Source: Methylobacterium sp. Leaf99 (GTDB lineage Bacteria > Pseudomonadota > Alphaproteobacteria > Rhizobiales > Beijerinckiaceae). Taken from it: a stretch of 64,000 bases of DNA. How positions within the stretch are numbered: position 1 is the stretch's first letter; each line of letters starts with the position of its first letter. Positions 27,262 to 37,135 of the stretch are shown here, one piece after another. Location: NCBI RefSeq assembly GCF_001422375.1, contig NZ_LMMU01000007.1:784184-848183 (forward strand), given 5' to 3'. A program made the translations under genes and the position numbers. Below the pieces are notes generated by a model. The model saw only the letters and a list, made by a program, of their open reading frames with translations, was not told the DNA's origin and did no database searches.

Positions 27262-27948
27262 TCAGTCCTCCTTCTTCTCGTCCTCGGCGGCCTCGGCGGC
27301 CTCCTCGATCTTCTCATCGGCGGCTTCGGCCGACTGGGCCTCGGCGATGGCGGCCTCCTCGGCCTCCACCTCGGCGCCGAGCACCGTCGGCGGCACGACG
27401 TTGGCGACGGTGGCATCCGGCTCGCCCGTGAAGGTGGCGCCCGCGGGCAGCTTCACGTCGGCGATGTGGATGATGTCGCCGATCTCGCGACCGGTCAGAT
27501 CGACCTCGATGGCCTCGGGGATCGCGTCGGGGGCGACCTCGAGGGCGAGGGTGTGGAGCACGATGTTGAGGGTGCCGCCGCGCTGCTTGATGCCGGGGGC
27601 CGCCTCGTCGTTGATGAAGTGCACCGGCACCTCGACGGTGATGGACTGGCCGGCGACGACGCGCAGGAAGTCGACGTGCAGCGGCACGCCGTTCACCGGG
27701 TCGAGCTGGAAGTCGCGGGGAATCGCGCGGGTCTTCTTGCCGCCGGCGTTGATCTCGAACAGCGTGGTCTTGAACCCGCCGGCGTAGATCAGGGTGCGGG
27801 TGCGGATGAGGTCGATGGCGATGGCCTGCGGGGCCTGGCCGCCGCCGTAGATGACGGCGGGAACTTGGCCCTGGCGACGAACGGCCCGGGCGGCCCCCTT
27901 GCCGACCCGGTCGCGTGCCACGGCCTCAAGCGTCTTGACTGCGCTCAT
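27262..27948 (-). CDS. rplY: 50S ribosomal protein L25/general stress protein Ctc
   Basis: 228 aa from MSAVKTLEAVARDRVGKGAA, the long Ctc form: an L25 5S-rRNA-binding domain (VPAVIYGGG, RTLIYAGGFKTTLFEINAGG) plus the TL5-type C-terminal domain (IEVDLTGREIGDIIHIADVKLPAG). The last 40 residues are acidic. Followed by a hairpin and pth, the standard order in alphaproteobacteria. Confidence 0.96.
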   Translation of the reverse strand: MSAVKTLEAVARDRVGKGAARAVRRQGQVPAVIYGGGQAPQAIAIDLIRTRTLIYAGGFKTTLFEINAGGKKTRAIPRDFQLDPVNGVPLHVDFLRVVAGQSITVEVPVHFINDEAAPGIKQRGGTLNIVLHTLALEVAPDAIPEAIEVDLTGREIGDIIHIADVKLPAGATFTGEPDATVANVVPPTVLGAEVEAEEAAIAEAQSAEAADEKIEEAAEAAEDEKKED

Positions 27949-28120
27949 GGCGTGATCCTTCAAACGTTGAAAACAAGCCGGGGAACAACGAAAAGCCGCC
28001 CGAAACGGACGGCCACACCGAACCCCGATTCGCGCCCGTGCCTCCAAGGGTGTCTGGCGGGCGCGGGTTGCCTATAGCCTGCGGGACACCCTGCGGCAAC
28101 CCGGCGCGACGCCCCTCCCC

Positions 28121-28609
28121 CTACTTCCCCCCCACCGCCATGGCGCGGCGGGACTCGGCCTGGCCGCTGACCTCGCCGAAGTAGCGGCTCGAATCGCCGA
28201 GCTGCACCGAGGGCTGGCAGTTCGGCGTGCACGAGTAGGATTCGCGATCGAGGCCGCGCTGCACCGTCACGACGGCGGCCTGGGGCGCCTGAACCCGGAT
28301 GGTCGATTCGGCCAGCATGTTGCCGCCCCGGTCGAGGGCGATGAGGTTGGTGGAGCCGAAGCTCTTGCCCGTGAGGATGAGGACACCGTTCTTCTGCAGG
28401 GCCACGTCGGCGATGATCGGATTGCCGACGATCACCGTCTGGGTGGTCTCGGGCAGGCGGATCACCTTGGCGTTGTCCACCGTCACGGCGACGATGGTGG
28501 GGGCCTCCTGGGCCGTGGCCGGCGCGAGGGCCCCGCCGAGCGCGAACGCGGCGAGGAGCAGGCCCGCGGCTCCGGCGGCGTTCCGGGATAGTGCTTTGCG
28601 CTCGTCCAT
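28121..28609 (-). CDS. Pilus assembly protein N-terminal domain protein
   Basis: 162 aa with a signal peptide (GAAGLLLAAFALGGALAPATA, cut near AQE). The rest is the pilus-assembly N-terminal domain also found at the start of CpaC secretins: VTVDNAKVIRLPETTQTVIVGNPIIADV and GKSFGSTNLIALDRGGNMLAE. There is no secretin domain, so it may be a free-standing periplasmic pilotin or accessory. It is divergent from flp and probably part of the Tad system. Confidence 0.82.
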   Translation of the reverse strand: MDERKALSRNAAGAAGLLLAAFALGGALAPATAQEAPTIVAVTVDNAKVIRLPETTQTVIVGNPIIADVALQKNGVLILTGKSFGSTNLIALDRGGNMLAESTIRVQAPQAAVVTVQRGLDRESYSCTPNCQPSVQLGDSSRYFGEVSGQAESRRAMAVGGK

Positions 28610-29002
28610 GGGGGGATCACTCGTGGCTGCGGACCCGCGCGGGCTGGGACGGCGGTCAAACGCCTTCGTCGAACTGACCGGGACCCAAGCACGACAATGG
28701 TAAACGGCGCCCTAAGTCCCGGCTCCGGACCACCCGCCGCGCCCGCGATGATCGGGGCGGGAGCCGGTGGCGGCCGGAGCGTCATCGGACACCGGCGAGA
28801 CGACGGCGGGCCGCCCCCGGAAGAGCCTGACCTTCACGTTGCTTTTACCATGGGAAAATTGCCTCAAATGCCGCCGCGTTTCAGCGGCGCGTTTAACCCA
28901 ATTGCAATGTGGCCCCGGCAATCTCCGTCCTGTCGCCGGACGGAACAAGTTGATCCTCGACGGCACCGCTTTTCCACCTGGTCGAACGAAGGATCCAAGA
29001 CC
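28610..29002. other. Divergent control region before flp
   Basis: 393 bp between the pilus N-domain gene (minus) and flp (plus). The part from 28835 to 28910 is AT-rich for this genome. No convincing sigma-54 or sigma-70 motif pair was found, nor any gene or repeat. A ribosome-binding site GAAGGAT precedes flp. Confidence 0.4.
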
Positions 29003-29176
29003 ATGACGAACCTCTTCAAGCGCTTCGCCTCCGATGAGTCCGGCGCCACCGCCATCGAGTACGGCCTGATTGCCTCGCTCATCGCCGTTGCGATCATCGC
29101 CGCGTTGGGTAGCGTGTCGACGTCGCTTAAGAACTCGTTCACGAACATCGCTGGCAAGCTGGATGCAGCGCGTTAA
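29003..29176 (+). CDS. Flp-type major pilin
   Basis: 57 aa from MTNLFKRFASDESGATAIEY. The Flp processing motif is G then ATAIEY, with Glu at +5 and Tyr at +6; CpaA (TadV) would cut after Gly. The mature pilin is mostly one hydrophobic helix (GLIASLIAVAIIAALGSV). It begins the Tad cluster. Confidence 0.95.
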   Translation: MTNLFKRFASDESGATAIEYGLIASLIAVAIIAALGSVSTSLKNSFTNIAGKLDAAR

Positions 29177-29274
29177 TTGCCGTAATTTGCTTGGCGATTG
29201 CGCTAAAACCGTCAATCGAGACATGGATTTTAACTTCCGTGGCATCAAGCAAAGATTTTGAAGGGTTTGCTGGG

Positions 29275-29295
29275 GGCGTGACGACCGGTCACGCC
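29275..29295 (+). terminator. Hairpin downstream of flp
   Basis: GGCGTGAC-GACCG-GTCACGCC, an 8-bp perfect stem about 100 bp after the flp stop, followed by TCCTGCCTTTG. It is placed where a partial terminator would let abundant pilin mRNA exceed that of the downstream assembly genes. Confidence 0.55.
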
Positions 29296-29426
29296 TCCTG
29301 CCTTTGTCGTTTGCCGCCATGCGGAGGCTTTTACATACCTTTCGCAGCACCACCGTGGCCCTCAAATTTTGAGAACTGGCGGTGATGAACCGTTCTCTAA
29401 AACATCCTTAGCTCGGAAGCTTCACC

Positions 29427-29945
29427 ATGGCCGCCGCGAGTGTTCTCATCGTCTTCCCGTTTCTGATGGTCTACGCCGCTGTCAACGATCTGCTGACGAT
29501 GCTGATCCCGAACCGGATCACCCTCGCCCTCGTCATCGGCTTCGCCGTCGTCGCGGCGAGCTTCGGGTTGGGATGGACCGAGGTGGCGTCCCATGCGGGG
29601 GCCGGTGCCCTGGTTCTCGCCATCACCTTCACCCTGTTCGCCCTCGGGCATATCGGCGGCGGCGACGCCAAGCTTGCCGCGGGCACCGCCCTGTGGATCG
29701 GCTTCGATCACCTCCTCGACTACCTCACCCTCGCGGCCCTGGCCGGCGGAATCCTCACCCTGGCGATCCTGGCCCTGCGCGCGCAGCCCCTGCCCATGTT
29801 CATCGGGCCGGCCCTGCCCCGGTTGCCGTTCCTGCTGCACCTCCACGACACCCGCACGGGCGTGCCCTACGGCATCGCCCTCGCCTTCGCGGCCGTGCTG
29901 GTCCTGCCCGAGACGGCGATCTGGTCGCGGGCCCTCAGCCTGTGA
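29427..29945 (+). CDS. cpaA: Prepilin peptidase CpaA/TadV
   Basis: 172 aa, five or six membrane helices. The aspartic protease residues are in AVNDLLTMLIPNRI (first Asp) and HIGGGDAKLAAGTAL (GxGD, second Asp). It is short, lacking the N-terminal methylase part of PilD, as usual for TadV. It would process the Flp pilin at 29003. The 250-bp gap to flp holds the hairpin only. Confidence 0.94.
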   Translation: MAAASVLIVFPFLMVYAAVNDLLTMLIPNRITLALVIGFAVVAASFGLGWTEVASHAGAGALVLAITFTLFALGHIGGGDAKLAAGTALWIGFDHLLDYLTLAALAGGILTLAILALRAQPLPMFIGPALPRLPFLLHLHDTRTGVPYGIALAFAAVLVLPETAIWSRALSL

Positions 29946-30087
29946 TGCGACGGCGGAGTCGATGCACCCTCGCCACCGGCAGGGCGAGGCGCGCAATTCG
30001 TCAGAAAGTCTTAACCCTAATTTGAGGAATCCAGGGGCATCCTGATCGGGCGCGGCGCTCTGCCGCCCCACAGGTTCATCCCCGGCA

Positions 30088-30891
30088 ATGAAACCCGCCC
30101 GCCTTGCCGTCCTCGCCATCGCCCTGGTCACCGGCGGCCTCGCCGCCTTCCTGATGAGCGGCGACGACAAACCCCCGGCCCCCGTGGTCGAGGCCGCCCT
30201 GCCGCCGCCGGCCCTGCCGACCACCGACGTCCTCGTGGCCGCCGCCGAGCTGCCCATGGGGCAGAGCCTCCAGGTGGCGGACCTGCGCTGGCAGGCCTGG
30301 CCCGATCAGGCGGTCACGGCCGGCTACATCACCCGCACCAATCGGCCCAAGGGCCTGGAAGACATCGCGGGCTCCATCGCCCGGTCGGCCTTCCTCTCGG
30401 GCGAACCGATCCGGCCCGAAAAGCTCGCCCGCTCGGACGGCGGCTTCATGGCCGCCATCCTGCCCTCCGGCATGCGGGCGGTGGCCATCGTCACCGACAC
30501 CCGCGGATCGAGCTCCGCCGGCGGCTTCATCCTGCCCAACGATCACGTCGATCTCATCCGGACCTTCCGCGACGAGGAGGCCATGCAGGCGGGCGCGACC
30601 GAAACCCAGATCTCGGAGACCGTCCTGACGGATATCCGCGTGCTGGCCGTCGGTCAGATCGTGCAGGAGAAGAACGGCGCCAACGTCGTCACCGGCGAGA
30701 CCGCGACCCTGGCCCTCACCCCGGCGCAGGCCGAGATCGTGACCCTGGCCCAGAAGGTCGGCCAGCTCTCCCTGTCCCTGCGCAGCCTCGCGGATGCCGG
30801 GCGGGGCACGGACCCGGCGCCCGAGGCCCGGGCCGATGCGGGCGTGACGGTGGTCCGCTTCGGCGTCTCCAAGCAACAGTCGCGGCGCTGA
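30088..30891 (+). CDS. cpaB: Flp pilus assembly protein CpaB
   Basis: 267 aa. N-terminal membrane anchor (LAVLAIALVTGGLAAFLM) followed by a SAF domain (VLVAAAELPMGQSLQVADLRWQAWP) and the CpaB/RcpC domain (GMRAVAIVTDTRGSSSAGGFILPNDHVDLI). It is periplasmic and supports secretin assembly. It overlaps the upstream edge of cpaC by one base (TGATG) if the earlier cpaC start is used. Confidence 0.94.
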   Translation: MKPARLAVLAIALVTGGLAAFLMSGDDKPPAPVVEAALPPPALPTTDVLVAAAELPMGQSLQVADLRWQAWPDQAVTAGYITRTNRPKGLEDIAGSIARSAFLSGEPIRPEKLARSDGGFMAAILPSGMRAVAIVTDTRGSSSAGGFILPNDHVDLIRTFRDEEAMQAGATETQISETVLTDIRVLAVGQIVQEKNGANVVTGETATLALTPAQAEIVTLAQKVGQLSLSLRSLADAGRGTDPAPEARADAGVTVVRFGVSKQQSRR

Positions 30892-30926
30892 TGGCTCCGG
30901 CGAACGCGATGACAGGGGTTTCATCC

Positions 30927-32444
30927 ATGACCATCCGATCCCGGAGCGGCGCCCGCCACCTGCCCGCTCTCCTCAGTGTGGGCGCCTGCCTCCTCGCCGG
31001 TCCCGCCGCGGCCCGGCCCATGGCCGAGCTCGCCCCCGCGCCGGTCCTCGCCGTCGGCTCGAACGAAGCGGCGACCTCGCGCAAGATCGAGCTGACCATG
31101 GGCCGCTCCATCGTCATCGACCTGCCGCGCGACGCCAAGGAGGTGTTCGTCGCCAACCCGAAGGTCGCCAACGCCGTCGTGCGCTCGACCCGCAAGGTCT
31201 TCGTCATCGGCATGGAGGACGGGGCGACCTCGATCTTCATCATGGACGGCGAGGGCCGCCAGATCACCGCCCTCGACGTCACCGTGGCCCGCGACCTCCA
31301 GCTCGGCGCGCTGCGCCAGATCCTGAGCCAGAGCATCGCGGGCGCCCGGTTCGACATCCGCACGGCGGGCAGCTCGATCATCCTGTCGGGCAGCGTCGCC
31401 TCGGCGGCGGAGGCCTCCCAGGCCATCGACATCGCCAACGCCTTCGTCGGCCAGTCCGGGTCGGCCGGGGCGGGCGGCGCGGCGATGGGCGCCGCCGCCG
31501 GCAGCACCCCGACCCGCGGCACGGTGATCAACAACATCACCATCCGGGGCCGCGACCAGGTGATGCTGCGCGTCACCGTGGTGGAGGTGTCGCGCACGGT
31601 ACTGAAGCAGTTCGGCATCAACATGAGCGGCAACTGGTCGGGGTTGAACCTCGTCAACAACGCGCCGTTCGCCCTGAACGGTAGCGCCTTCCCGAACGGC
31701 AACGTTCTGAGCGGCACCGTTTCTGGTACGGGTGGCGCGAGCCTCACGGCAACACTCCGGGCCTTCGAGCAAGCGGGCGTCTCTCGGGTGCTCGCCGAAC
31801 CAACCCTCACGGCGATTTCCGGCGAATCGGCGAAGTTCACCGCGGGCGGACAGATTCCGGTCCCGGCCAACCTGTCATGCGTGCAGAATGTTGGCGTTCA
31901 AACCTGCACGCCGTCCATCTCGTTCAAGCCTTACGGCGTCAGCCTGACGTTCACTCCCGTGGTGCTTGCCGAGAACCGGATCTCCGTCCGTGTCGGTACC
32001 GACGTGACCGAGATTGACCAGACGAACGCGATCAACCTTGGCCAGGGTGGCACCAGCTTTCCCGTCCCGGGCTTCACCGTGCGCAGCTCGGAGACCACCG
32101 TCGAGCTCGCCTCCGGCGCCAGCATGATGACCGCCGGCCTGATCCAGCAGCGCAACAAGGCCACCATCTCGGGCCTGCCCGGCCTGATCAACCTGCCGAT
32201 CATCGGCGCCCTGTTCCGGTCGCGCGACTACCAGCGCCAGGAGACGGAGCTGATGATCATGGTCACGCCTTACATCGCCAAGCCCATGGAGGCGCGCCAG
32301 CCCGCGCGGCCCGACGACGGCTTCGTCGATGCCCAGGACGCGCAGGGCATCCTGCTCGGCCGCCTGAACCGCCTCTACGGCGTCGCCGGCGCCAGCCCCC
32401 TCGGCCCGGCCTATCGCGGCCGCGTCGGCTTCATCACCGACTGA
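30927..32444 (+). CDS. cpaC: Tad secretin CpaC
   Basis: 505 aa from MTIRSRSGARHLPALLSVGA; AGGGG lies eight bases upstream, which favours this ATG over 30891 (MAPANAM) and 30909. Signal peptide ends near GPAAARP. Next come a pilus-assembly N-domain (LTMGRSIVIDLPRDAKEVFVANPKVANAV), a BON-like part (ALRQILSQSIAGARFDI) and the secretin beta-domain (VEVSRTVLKQFGINMSGNW, PVVLAENRISVRVGTDVTE, LPGLINLPIIGALFRSR). It forms the outer-membrane pore of the Flp pilus. Confidence 0.95.
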   Translation: MTIRSRSGARHLPALLSVGACLLAGPAAARPMAELAPAPVLAVGSNEAATSRKIELTMGRSIVIDLPRDAKEVFVANPKVANAVVRSTRKVFVIGMEDGATSIFIMDGEGRQITALDVTVARDLQLGALRQILSQSIAGARFDIRTAGSSIILSGSVASAAEASQAIDIANAFVGQSGSAGAGGAAMGAAAGSTPTRGTVINNITIRGRDQVMLRVTVVEVSRTVLKQFGINMSGNWSGLNLVNNAPFALNGSAFPNGNVLSGTVSGTGGASLTATLRAFEQAGVSRVLAEPTLTAISGESAKFTAGGQIPVPANLSCVQNVGVQTCTPSISFKPYGVSLTFTPVVLAENRISVRVGTDVTEIDQTNAINLGQGGTSFPVPGFTVRSSETTVELASGASMMTAGLIQQRNKATISGLPGLINLPIIGALFRSRDYQRQETELMIMVTPYIAKPMEARQPARPDDGFVDAQDAQGILLGRLNRLYGVAGASPLGPAYRGRVGFITD

Positions 32445-32509
32445 GCCTGCGCGTCCGACGCAAGCCCGCCCGACACAGACCCGGCCCCCGTTCCGCCAGG
32501 ACCCCCACC

Positions 32510-33238
32510 ATGCTCCCGTCCCCCTCGCCCAAAACCCTGGCCGCCCTCGCCGCCCTGGCGGCGCTCCTGGGCGCCTGCCAGAACCGCGCCCCGGCGACGA
32601 CGGGCTCGCTCTACCCCACCGACTACCGGGCCCGGCACCCCATCGCCCTCGCGGACGCCTCGCGCAGCCTCGACGTGTTCGTCATCGGCACCGGCCATAT
32701 CGATCCGCGCCAGGCCGCCGACATCGACGCGTTCCTCCTCGAATTCCGGCGCTACGGCCGCGGCACCCTGGTCCTCGACCTGCCGCGCGGGGTCGCCCCG
32801 GCCGTGGGCGCCGCCGTGGAGCGCACCGGCGCAGCGATCCGCCGGATGGGCATCGAGAGCGGGCTCGCGCCGGGCCAGGTCGTGGTGACGAACTACCTCG
32901 TGACGAGCCCGTCCCTGGTCGCCCCCCTGCGCCTGAGCTTCCAGCGCATGGAGGCCAAGGTCGCGAGCCAGTGCGGGCTGTGGCCACAGGATCTCGGGGT
33001 CGGGGATGCCGGCTTCACCGGGCGCAACGAACCCCATTGGAACCTCGGCTGTGCCACGCAGTCGAACATCGCCGCCCAGGTCGCCGATCCCATCGACCTC
33101 GTCCGGGGCCGTCCCGAGGGGCGGATCGACACCATCCGGCGCACCAAGAACATCGAGAAAATGCGTAACGGAAATGATCCGTCAATTCCCTGGCGCCAGG
33201 ATGGCAAGGCCGACGTGAAATCCCAGCTCTCCCAGTAG
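32510..33238 (+). CDS. cpaD: Tad pilus lipoprotein CpaD
   Basis: 242 aa with a lipobox LLGAC near residue 24, so it is lipidated and likely outer-membrane attached, supporting the secretin. CpaD-type blocks are LDVFVIGTGHIDPRQAADID, GRGTLVLDLPRG and FTGRNEPHWNLGCATQSNIAAQVADP (the conserved NLGCATQ motif). Located between cpaC and cpaE. Confidence 0.92.
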   Translation: MLPSPSPKTLAALAALAALLGACQNRAPATTGSLYPTDYRARHPIALADASRSLDVFVIGTGHIDPRQAADIDAFLLEFRRYGRGTLVLDLPRGVAPAVGAAVERTGAAIRRMGIESGLAPGQVVVTNYLVTSPSLVAPLRLSFQRMEAKVASQCGLWPQDLGVGDAGFTGRNEPHWNLGCATQSNIAAQVADPIDLVRGRPEGRIDTIRRTKNIEKMRNGNDPSIPWRQDGKADVKSQLSQ

Positions 33239-33365
33239 GGTTTCCCCGGGCGTCCCCGCCCCGGGGGCACTTTCCAGGGACTTGGTGCCAAGGACTTGGC
33301 GCCCCGACCGAACACCGCGAGCCCGATGCGCGCCCCCCGGGGCAACCTGAACCGGAACAAGAGCC

Positions 33366-34610
33366 ATGGTCGACCCGAACCAGACACCCGAGCGCCTCAT
33401 CGCCCCGGTGCCGCGGATCACGATCCAGGCCTTCTGCGAGACCCAGGACACGGCGGCCGTGATCGAGGCCGCGAGCTCCGACCGCCGGATGCAGAAGGCC
33501 CACGTGAAGGTGCAGATGGGCGGGGGCGCCGCCGCGGTGGAAGCCTATCGCCATGCTCCGACCCCGAACGTCATCGTCATCGAGACGCAAGGGGCGAAAT
33601 CGCGCCCCATCGAGTGCCTCGATTCCCTGGCGGAGGTCTGCGACCCCGGCACCAAGGTCGTCGTCATCGGCCACGTCAACGATGTCCTGCTCTATCGCCA
33701 GTTCATCCAGCGCGGGGTGAGCGAGTACCTCATGGCGCCCGTCGATCCCATCGCGCTGATCCAGGCGGTGTCGGACCTGTTCACCGCCCCCGGCGCCAAG
33801 CCCGTCGGCCGCACCATCGCGGTGGTGGGGGCCAAGGGCGGGATCGGGGCGTCGACCCTGGCCCACAACCTCGCCTGGACCATCGCCCGGGAGCAGGACA
33901 CCGCCACTGTCATCGCCGACCTCGACATCGCCTTCGGCACCGCGAGCCTGAACTTCAACCAGGACCCGCCCCAGGGCATCGCCGAGGCGGTGTTCGCGCC
34001 CGAACGCCTCGACGCGAACCTCCTCGACCGCCTGCTGTCGAAGTGCAGCGACAATCTCAGCCTGCTCGCCGCACCCGCGACCCTCGACCGGACCGTGGAC
34101 CTGTCGGAACAGGCCTTCGACGCCGTCATCGACCTCCTGCGCGGCACGGTGCCGTGCGTCGTCCTCGACGTGCCGCATGTCTGGTCCGCCTGGACCAAGC
34201 GCCTCCTCGTCTCGGCCGACGAGATCCTGATCGTGAGCGCGCCCGAACTCGCCTCCCTGCGCAACACCAAGAACATGCTCACCCTGCTGCAGCAGAACCG
34301 GCCCAACGACCGCAAGGCGCGCGTCGTCCTCAACGGCGTCGGCATGGCCAAGCGCCCCGAGATCAGCGTGGCCGAGTTCGGCAAGGCCCTCGACATCCCC
34401 ATCACCGCGAGCCTGCCGTTCGATCCGGCCCTGTTCGGCACGGCGGCGAACAACGGCCAGATGATCGCCGAGGTCCAGGCCGGGGCGAAGGCCACGGACG
34501 TGCTCTCGGACATCGCCGCCATCCTCGTGGGGCGTCCCGAGACCAAGCGGTCGCGCAGCACCCTCCTGGAGCCGCTCCTGTCCCGGCTCCAGCGTCGCAA
34601 GGCCTCGTGA
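33366..34610 (+). CDS. cpaE: Tad pilus assembly ATPase-like protein CpaE/TadZ
   Basis: 414 aa. An N-terminal atypical receiver-like domain (about 15-135; VIVIETQ, PIECLDSLAEVCDPGTKVVVIG) is followed by a MinD/ParA-like domain with the altered Walker A KGGIGASTLAHNLAW, usual for CpaE. It localises the pilus machine, often at a pole. The 126-bp gap before it carries no gene. Confidence 0.94.
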   Translation: MVDPNQTPERLIAPVPRITIQAFCETQDTAAVIEAASSDRRMQKAHVKVQMGGGAAAVEAYRHAPTPNVIVIETQGAKSRPIECLDSLAEVCDPGTKVVVIGHVNDVLLYRQFIQRGVSEYLMAPVDPIALIQAVSDLFTAPGAKPVGRTIAVVGAKGGIGASTLAHNLAWTIAREQDTATVIADLDIAFGTASLNFNQDPPQGIAEAVFAPERLDANLLDRLLSKCSDNLSLLAAPATLDRTVDLSEQAFDAVIDLLRGTVPCVVLDVPHVWSAWTKRLLVSADEILIVSAPELASLRNTKNMLTLLQQNRPNDRKARVVLNGVGMAKRPEISVAEFGKALDIPITASLPFDPALFGTAANNGQMIAEVQAGAKATDVLSDIAAILVGRPETKRSRSTLLEPLLSRLQRRKAS

Positions 34611-34643
34611 TGCGCGTGACCGACCCCACGGCAGGAGGACGCC

Positions 34644-36089
34644 ATGTTCGGTAGGCGTCAGGGTGCGGCGGCCGCGCAGGTCGCCCCGATGCACCTCGCC
34701 CCGCGCGCGGCGACCCCGCAGCCCGTCTACGAGGAACCGGCGGGGCGCCCGCGCGTCGAGGCGCCCAAGCCGGTCCAGCCCGTGGCGGAGGCGGCGCGGT
34801 CCGACGACTATTTCCGCACCAAGAGCATGATCTTCGGCGCGCTGATCGAGGCCATCGACCTCGCCCAGCTCGCCCGCCTCGACGCGGAATCGGCCCGCGA
34901 GGAAATCCGCGACATCGTCTCGGAGATCATCGGCCTCAAGAACATCGTCCTGTCCATCAACGAGCAGGAGGACCTGCTCGACGACATCTGCAACGACGTC
35001 CTCGGCTACGGTCCCCTCGAGCCGCTGCTCATGCGCGACGACATCGCCGACATCATGGTCAACGGCGCCAACCGGGCCTTCATCGAAGTCGGCGGCAAGA
35101 TCCAGCTCACCAACGTGCGGTTCCGCGACAACCAGCAGCTGATGAACATTTGCCAGCGCATCGTCAGCCAGGTCGGGCGCCGGGTCGACGAGGCCTCGCC
35201 GATCTGCGACGCGCGCCTCCCCGACGGCTCGCGCGTCAACATCATCGCGCCGCCGCTCGCCATCGACGGCCCGGTCCTGACCATCCGCAAGTTCCGCAAG
35301 GACAAGCTCACCCTCGACCAGCTCGTCACCTTCGGGGCGATCTCGCCGGAGGGCGCGCGCATCCTGCAGATCATCGGCCGGGTCCGCTGCAACGTCGTCA
35401 TCTCGGGCGGCACCGGCTCGGGCAAGACCACGCTGCTCAACTGCCTCACCGCCTATATCGACCACGACGAGCGCATCATCACCTGCGAGGACGCGGCCGA
35501 ACTGCAGCTCCAGCAGGCCCACGTGGTCCGCCTCGAGACCCGCCCCCCCAACATGGAGGGCTCGGGCCAGGTCACCATGCGCGACCTCGTCAAGAACTGC
35601 CTGCGCATGCGCCCCGAGCGGATCATCGTCGGCGAGGTCCGCGGCCCGGAGGCGTTCGACCTGCTCCAGGCCATGAACACCGGCCACGACGGCTCCATGG
35701 GGACGCTCCACGCCAACTCGCCGCGCGAGGCCCTCAGCCGCCTCGAATCCATGATCACCATGGGCGGCTTCACCCTGCCCTCGCGCACCCTGCGCGAGAT
35801 GATCTGCGGCTCCATCGACATCATCGTCCAGGCGACCCGCCTGCGCGACGGCTCGCGGCGCATCACCCACATCACCGAGGTGATGGGGATGGAGGGCGAC
35901 GTCATCATCACCCAGGACCTGTTCCTCTACGACATCCTCGGCGAGGACCAGAACGGCAAGCTCATCGGCCGCCACCGCTCCACCGGCATCGGCCGCCCCC
36001 GGTTCTGGGAGCGGGCGCGGTACTACGGCGAGGAAAAAGCCCTGGCCGCCGCCCTCGACGCGGCCGCCGAGCCGGAGGCCGACCTGTGA
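34644..36089 (+). CDS. cpaF: Tad pilus secretion ATPase CpaF/TadA
   Basis: 481 aa. A type II/IV secretion ATPase with Walker [20 protein letters not shown] at about residues 254-272, the Asp box/Walker [21 protein letters not shown] and the His box [15 protein letters not shown]. It powers Flp assembly. The N-terminal 60 residues are low complexity. The start is 33 bp after cpaE. Confidence 0.97.
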   Translation: MFGRRQGAAAAQVAPMHLAPRAATPQPVYEEPAGRPRVEAPKPVQPVAEAARSDDYFRTKSMIFGALIEAIDLAQLARLDAESAREEIRDIVSEIIGLKNIVLSINEQEDLLDDICNDVLGYGPLEPLLMRDDIADIMVNGANRAFIEVGGKIQLTNVRFRDNQQLMNICQRIVSQVGRRVDEASPICDARLPDGSRVNIIAPPLAIDGPVLTIRKFRKDKLTLDQLVTFGAISPEGARILQIIGRVRCNVVISGGTGSGKTTLLNCLTAYIDHDERIITCEDAAELQLQQAHVVRLETRPPNMEGSGQVTMRDLVKNCLRMRPERIIVGEVRGPEAFDLLQAMNTGHDGSMGTLHANSPREALSRLESMITMGGFTLPSRTLREMICGSIDIIVQATRLRDGSRRITHITEVMGMEGDVIITQDLFLYDILGEDQNGKLIGRHRSTGIGRPRFWERARYYGEEKALAAALDAAAEPEADL

Positions 36090-36138
36090 CCGCCGCCCGG
36101 ATGCGCCCCCTGCCCCGCGCCGTCGCGCCGGTGGCGCC

Positions 36139-37107
36139 ATGAACGCCAACCTGCCGCTGGCCGCCGGACTCGCCGCCGTGGCCGCCGGCGCCGTCGCCTG
36201 GGCCGTGCTCACCCCACTCCTGTCGGGGGAGAAGCGCGTGAGCCAGCGCCGGAGGGCCGTCAGCGTCGTGACGCAGGCCGGCAGCGCCCGCGCGGTGACC
36301 ACCAGCCGCCGCGAGCAGGTCGCGAAGAGCCTGAAGGAGATCGAGGCGAAGAAGGCCGGCACCCGCGTCACCCTGGACCTCAAGATCGCCCGGGCCGGCC
36401 TGAGCTGGACCAAGGAGAAGTACTACGTCATCTCCGCCGTGCTGGCCTTCGTCGTCGGCGCCGTGGTCTTCCTCGGCACGGGCAGCATTCCGGCGGGAAT
36501 CGCGGCGGTGTTCGCCGGCGGGATCGGCCTGCCGATGTGGTTCCTCGCCCACTGGCGCAAGCGCCGCATGGCGCGCTTCATCGACGAACTGCCCACCGCC
36601 ATCGACATCATCACCCGCGGCGTGCGCTCCGGCATCCCGGTGGGCGACTGCTTCCGCATCATCTCGCGCGAGGCGGAAGAGCCGATCCGCTCGGAGTTCC
36701 GGATGGTGGTCGAATCCCAGACCCTCGGCCTGTCGATCAGCGAGGCCCTGGTGAAGATGTACGAGCGGGTCCCGGTCTCCGACGTGAACTTCTTCGCCAT
36801 CGTCATCGGCATCCAGGCCAAATCCGGCGGCAACCTGTCGGAGGCCCTGGCCAACCTCTCGCGCGTCCTGCGCGAGCGCAAGAAGATGGCCGGCAAGATC
36901 CAGGCGATGAGCATGGAGGCCAAGGCCTCGGGCGGCATCATCGCGGCTTTGCCCTTCGTCGTCGCGACCATGACCTACATCGCCAGCCCCGACTACATCT
37001 CCCTCCTGTGGACGACGGATATCGGCAAGCTCGGCCTCGTCGCCTCGGCGATCTGGATGTCGCTGGGGATCTTCACCATGAAGAAGATGATCGCCTTCGA
37101 CTTCTGA
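36139..37107 (+). CDS. tadB: Tad platform protein TadB
   Basis: 322 aa inner-membrane platform with a T2SSF domain: FIDELPTAIDIITRGVRSGI, VVESQTLGLSISEALVKMYERV and NFFAIVIGIQAKSGGNLSEA. Membrane helices at the N-terminus, around residues 95-130 and at the C-terminus. It works with CpaF and TadC. Confidence 0.95.
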   Translation: MNANLPLAAGLAAVAAGAVAWAVLTPLLSGEKRVSQRRRAVSVVTQAGSARAVTTSRREQVAKSLKEIEAKKAGTRVTLDLKIARAGLSWTKEKYYVISAVLAFVVGAVVFLGTGSIPAGIAAVFAGGIGLPMWFLAHWRKRRMARFIDELPTAIDIITRGVRSGIPVGDCFRIISREAEEPIRSEFRMVVESQTLGLSISEALVKMYERVPVSDVNFFAIVIGIQAKSGGNLSEALANLSRVLRERKKMAGKIQAMSMEAKASGGIIAALPFVVATMTYIASPDYISLLWTTDIGKLGLVASAIWMSLGIFTMKKMIAFDF

Positions 37108-37135
37108 CCCGCGCGCGACTTCGCGAAAGCCCACC

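Noticed and set aside
33015..36413. 1132-codon antisense ORF across the cpaE-cpaF region
   Set aside because: GC-rich shadow frame opposite well-supported genes, with His/Arg/Gly-rich composition typical of such artefacts.
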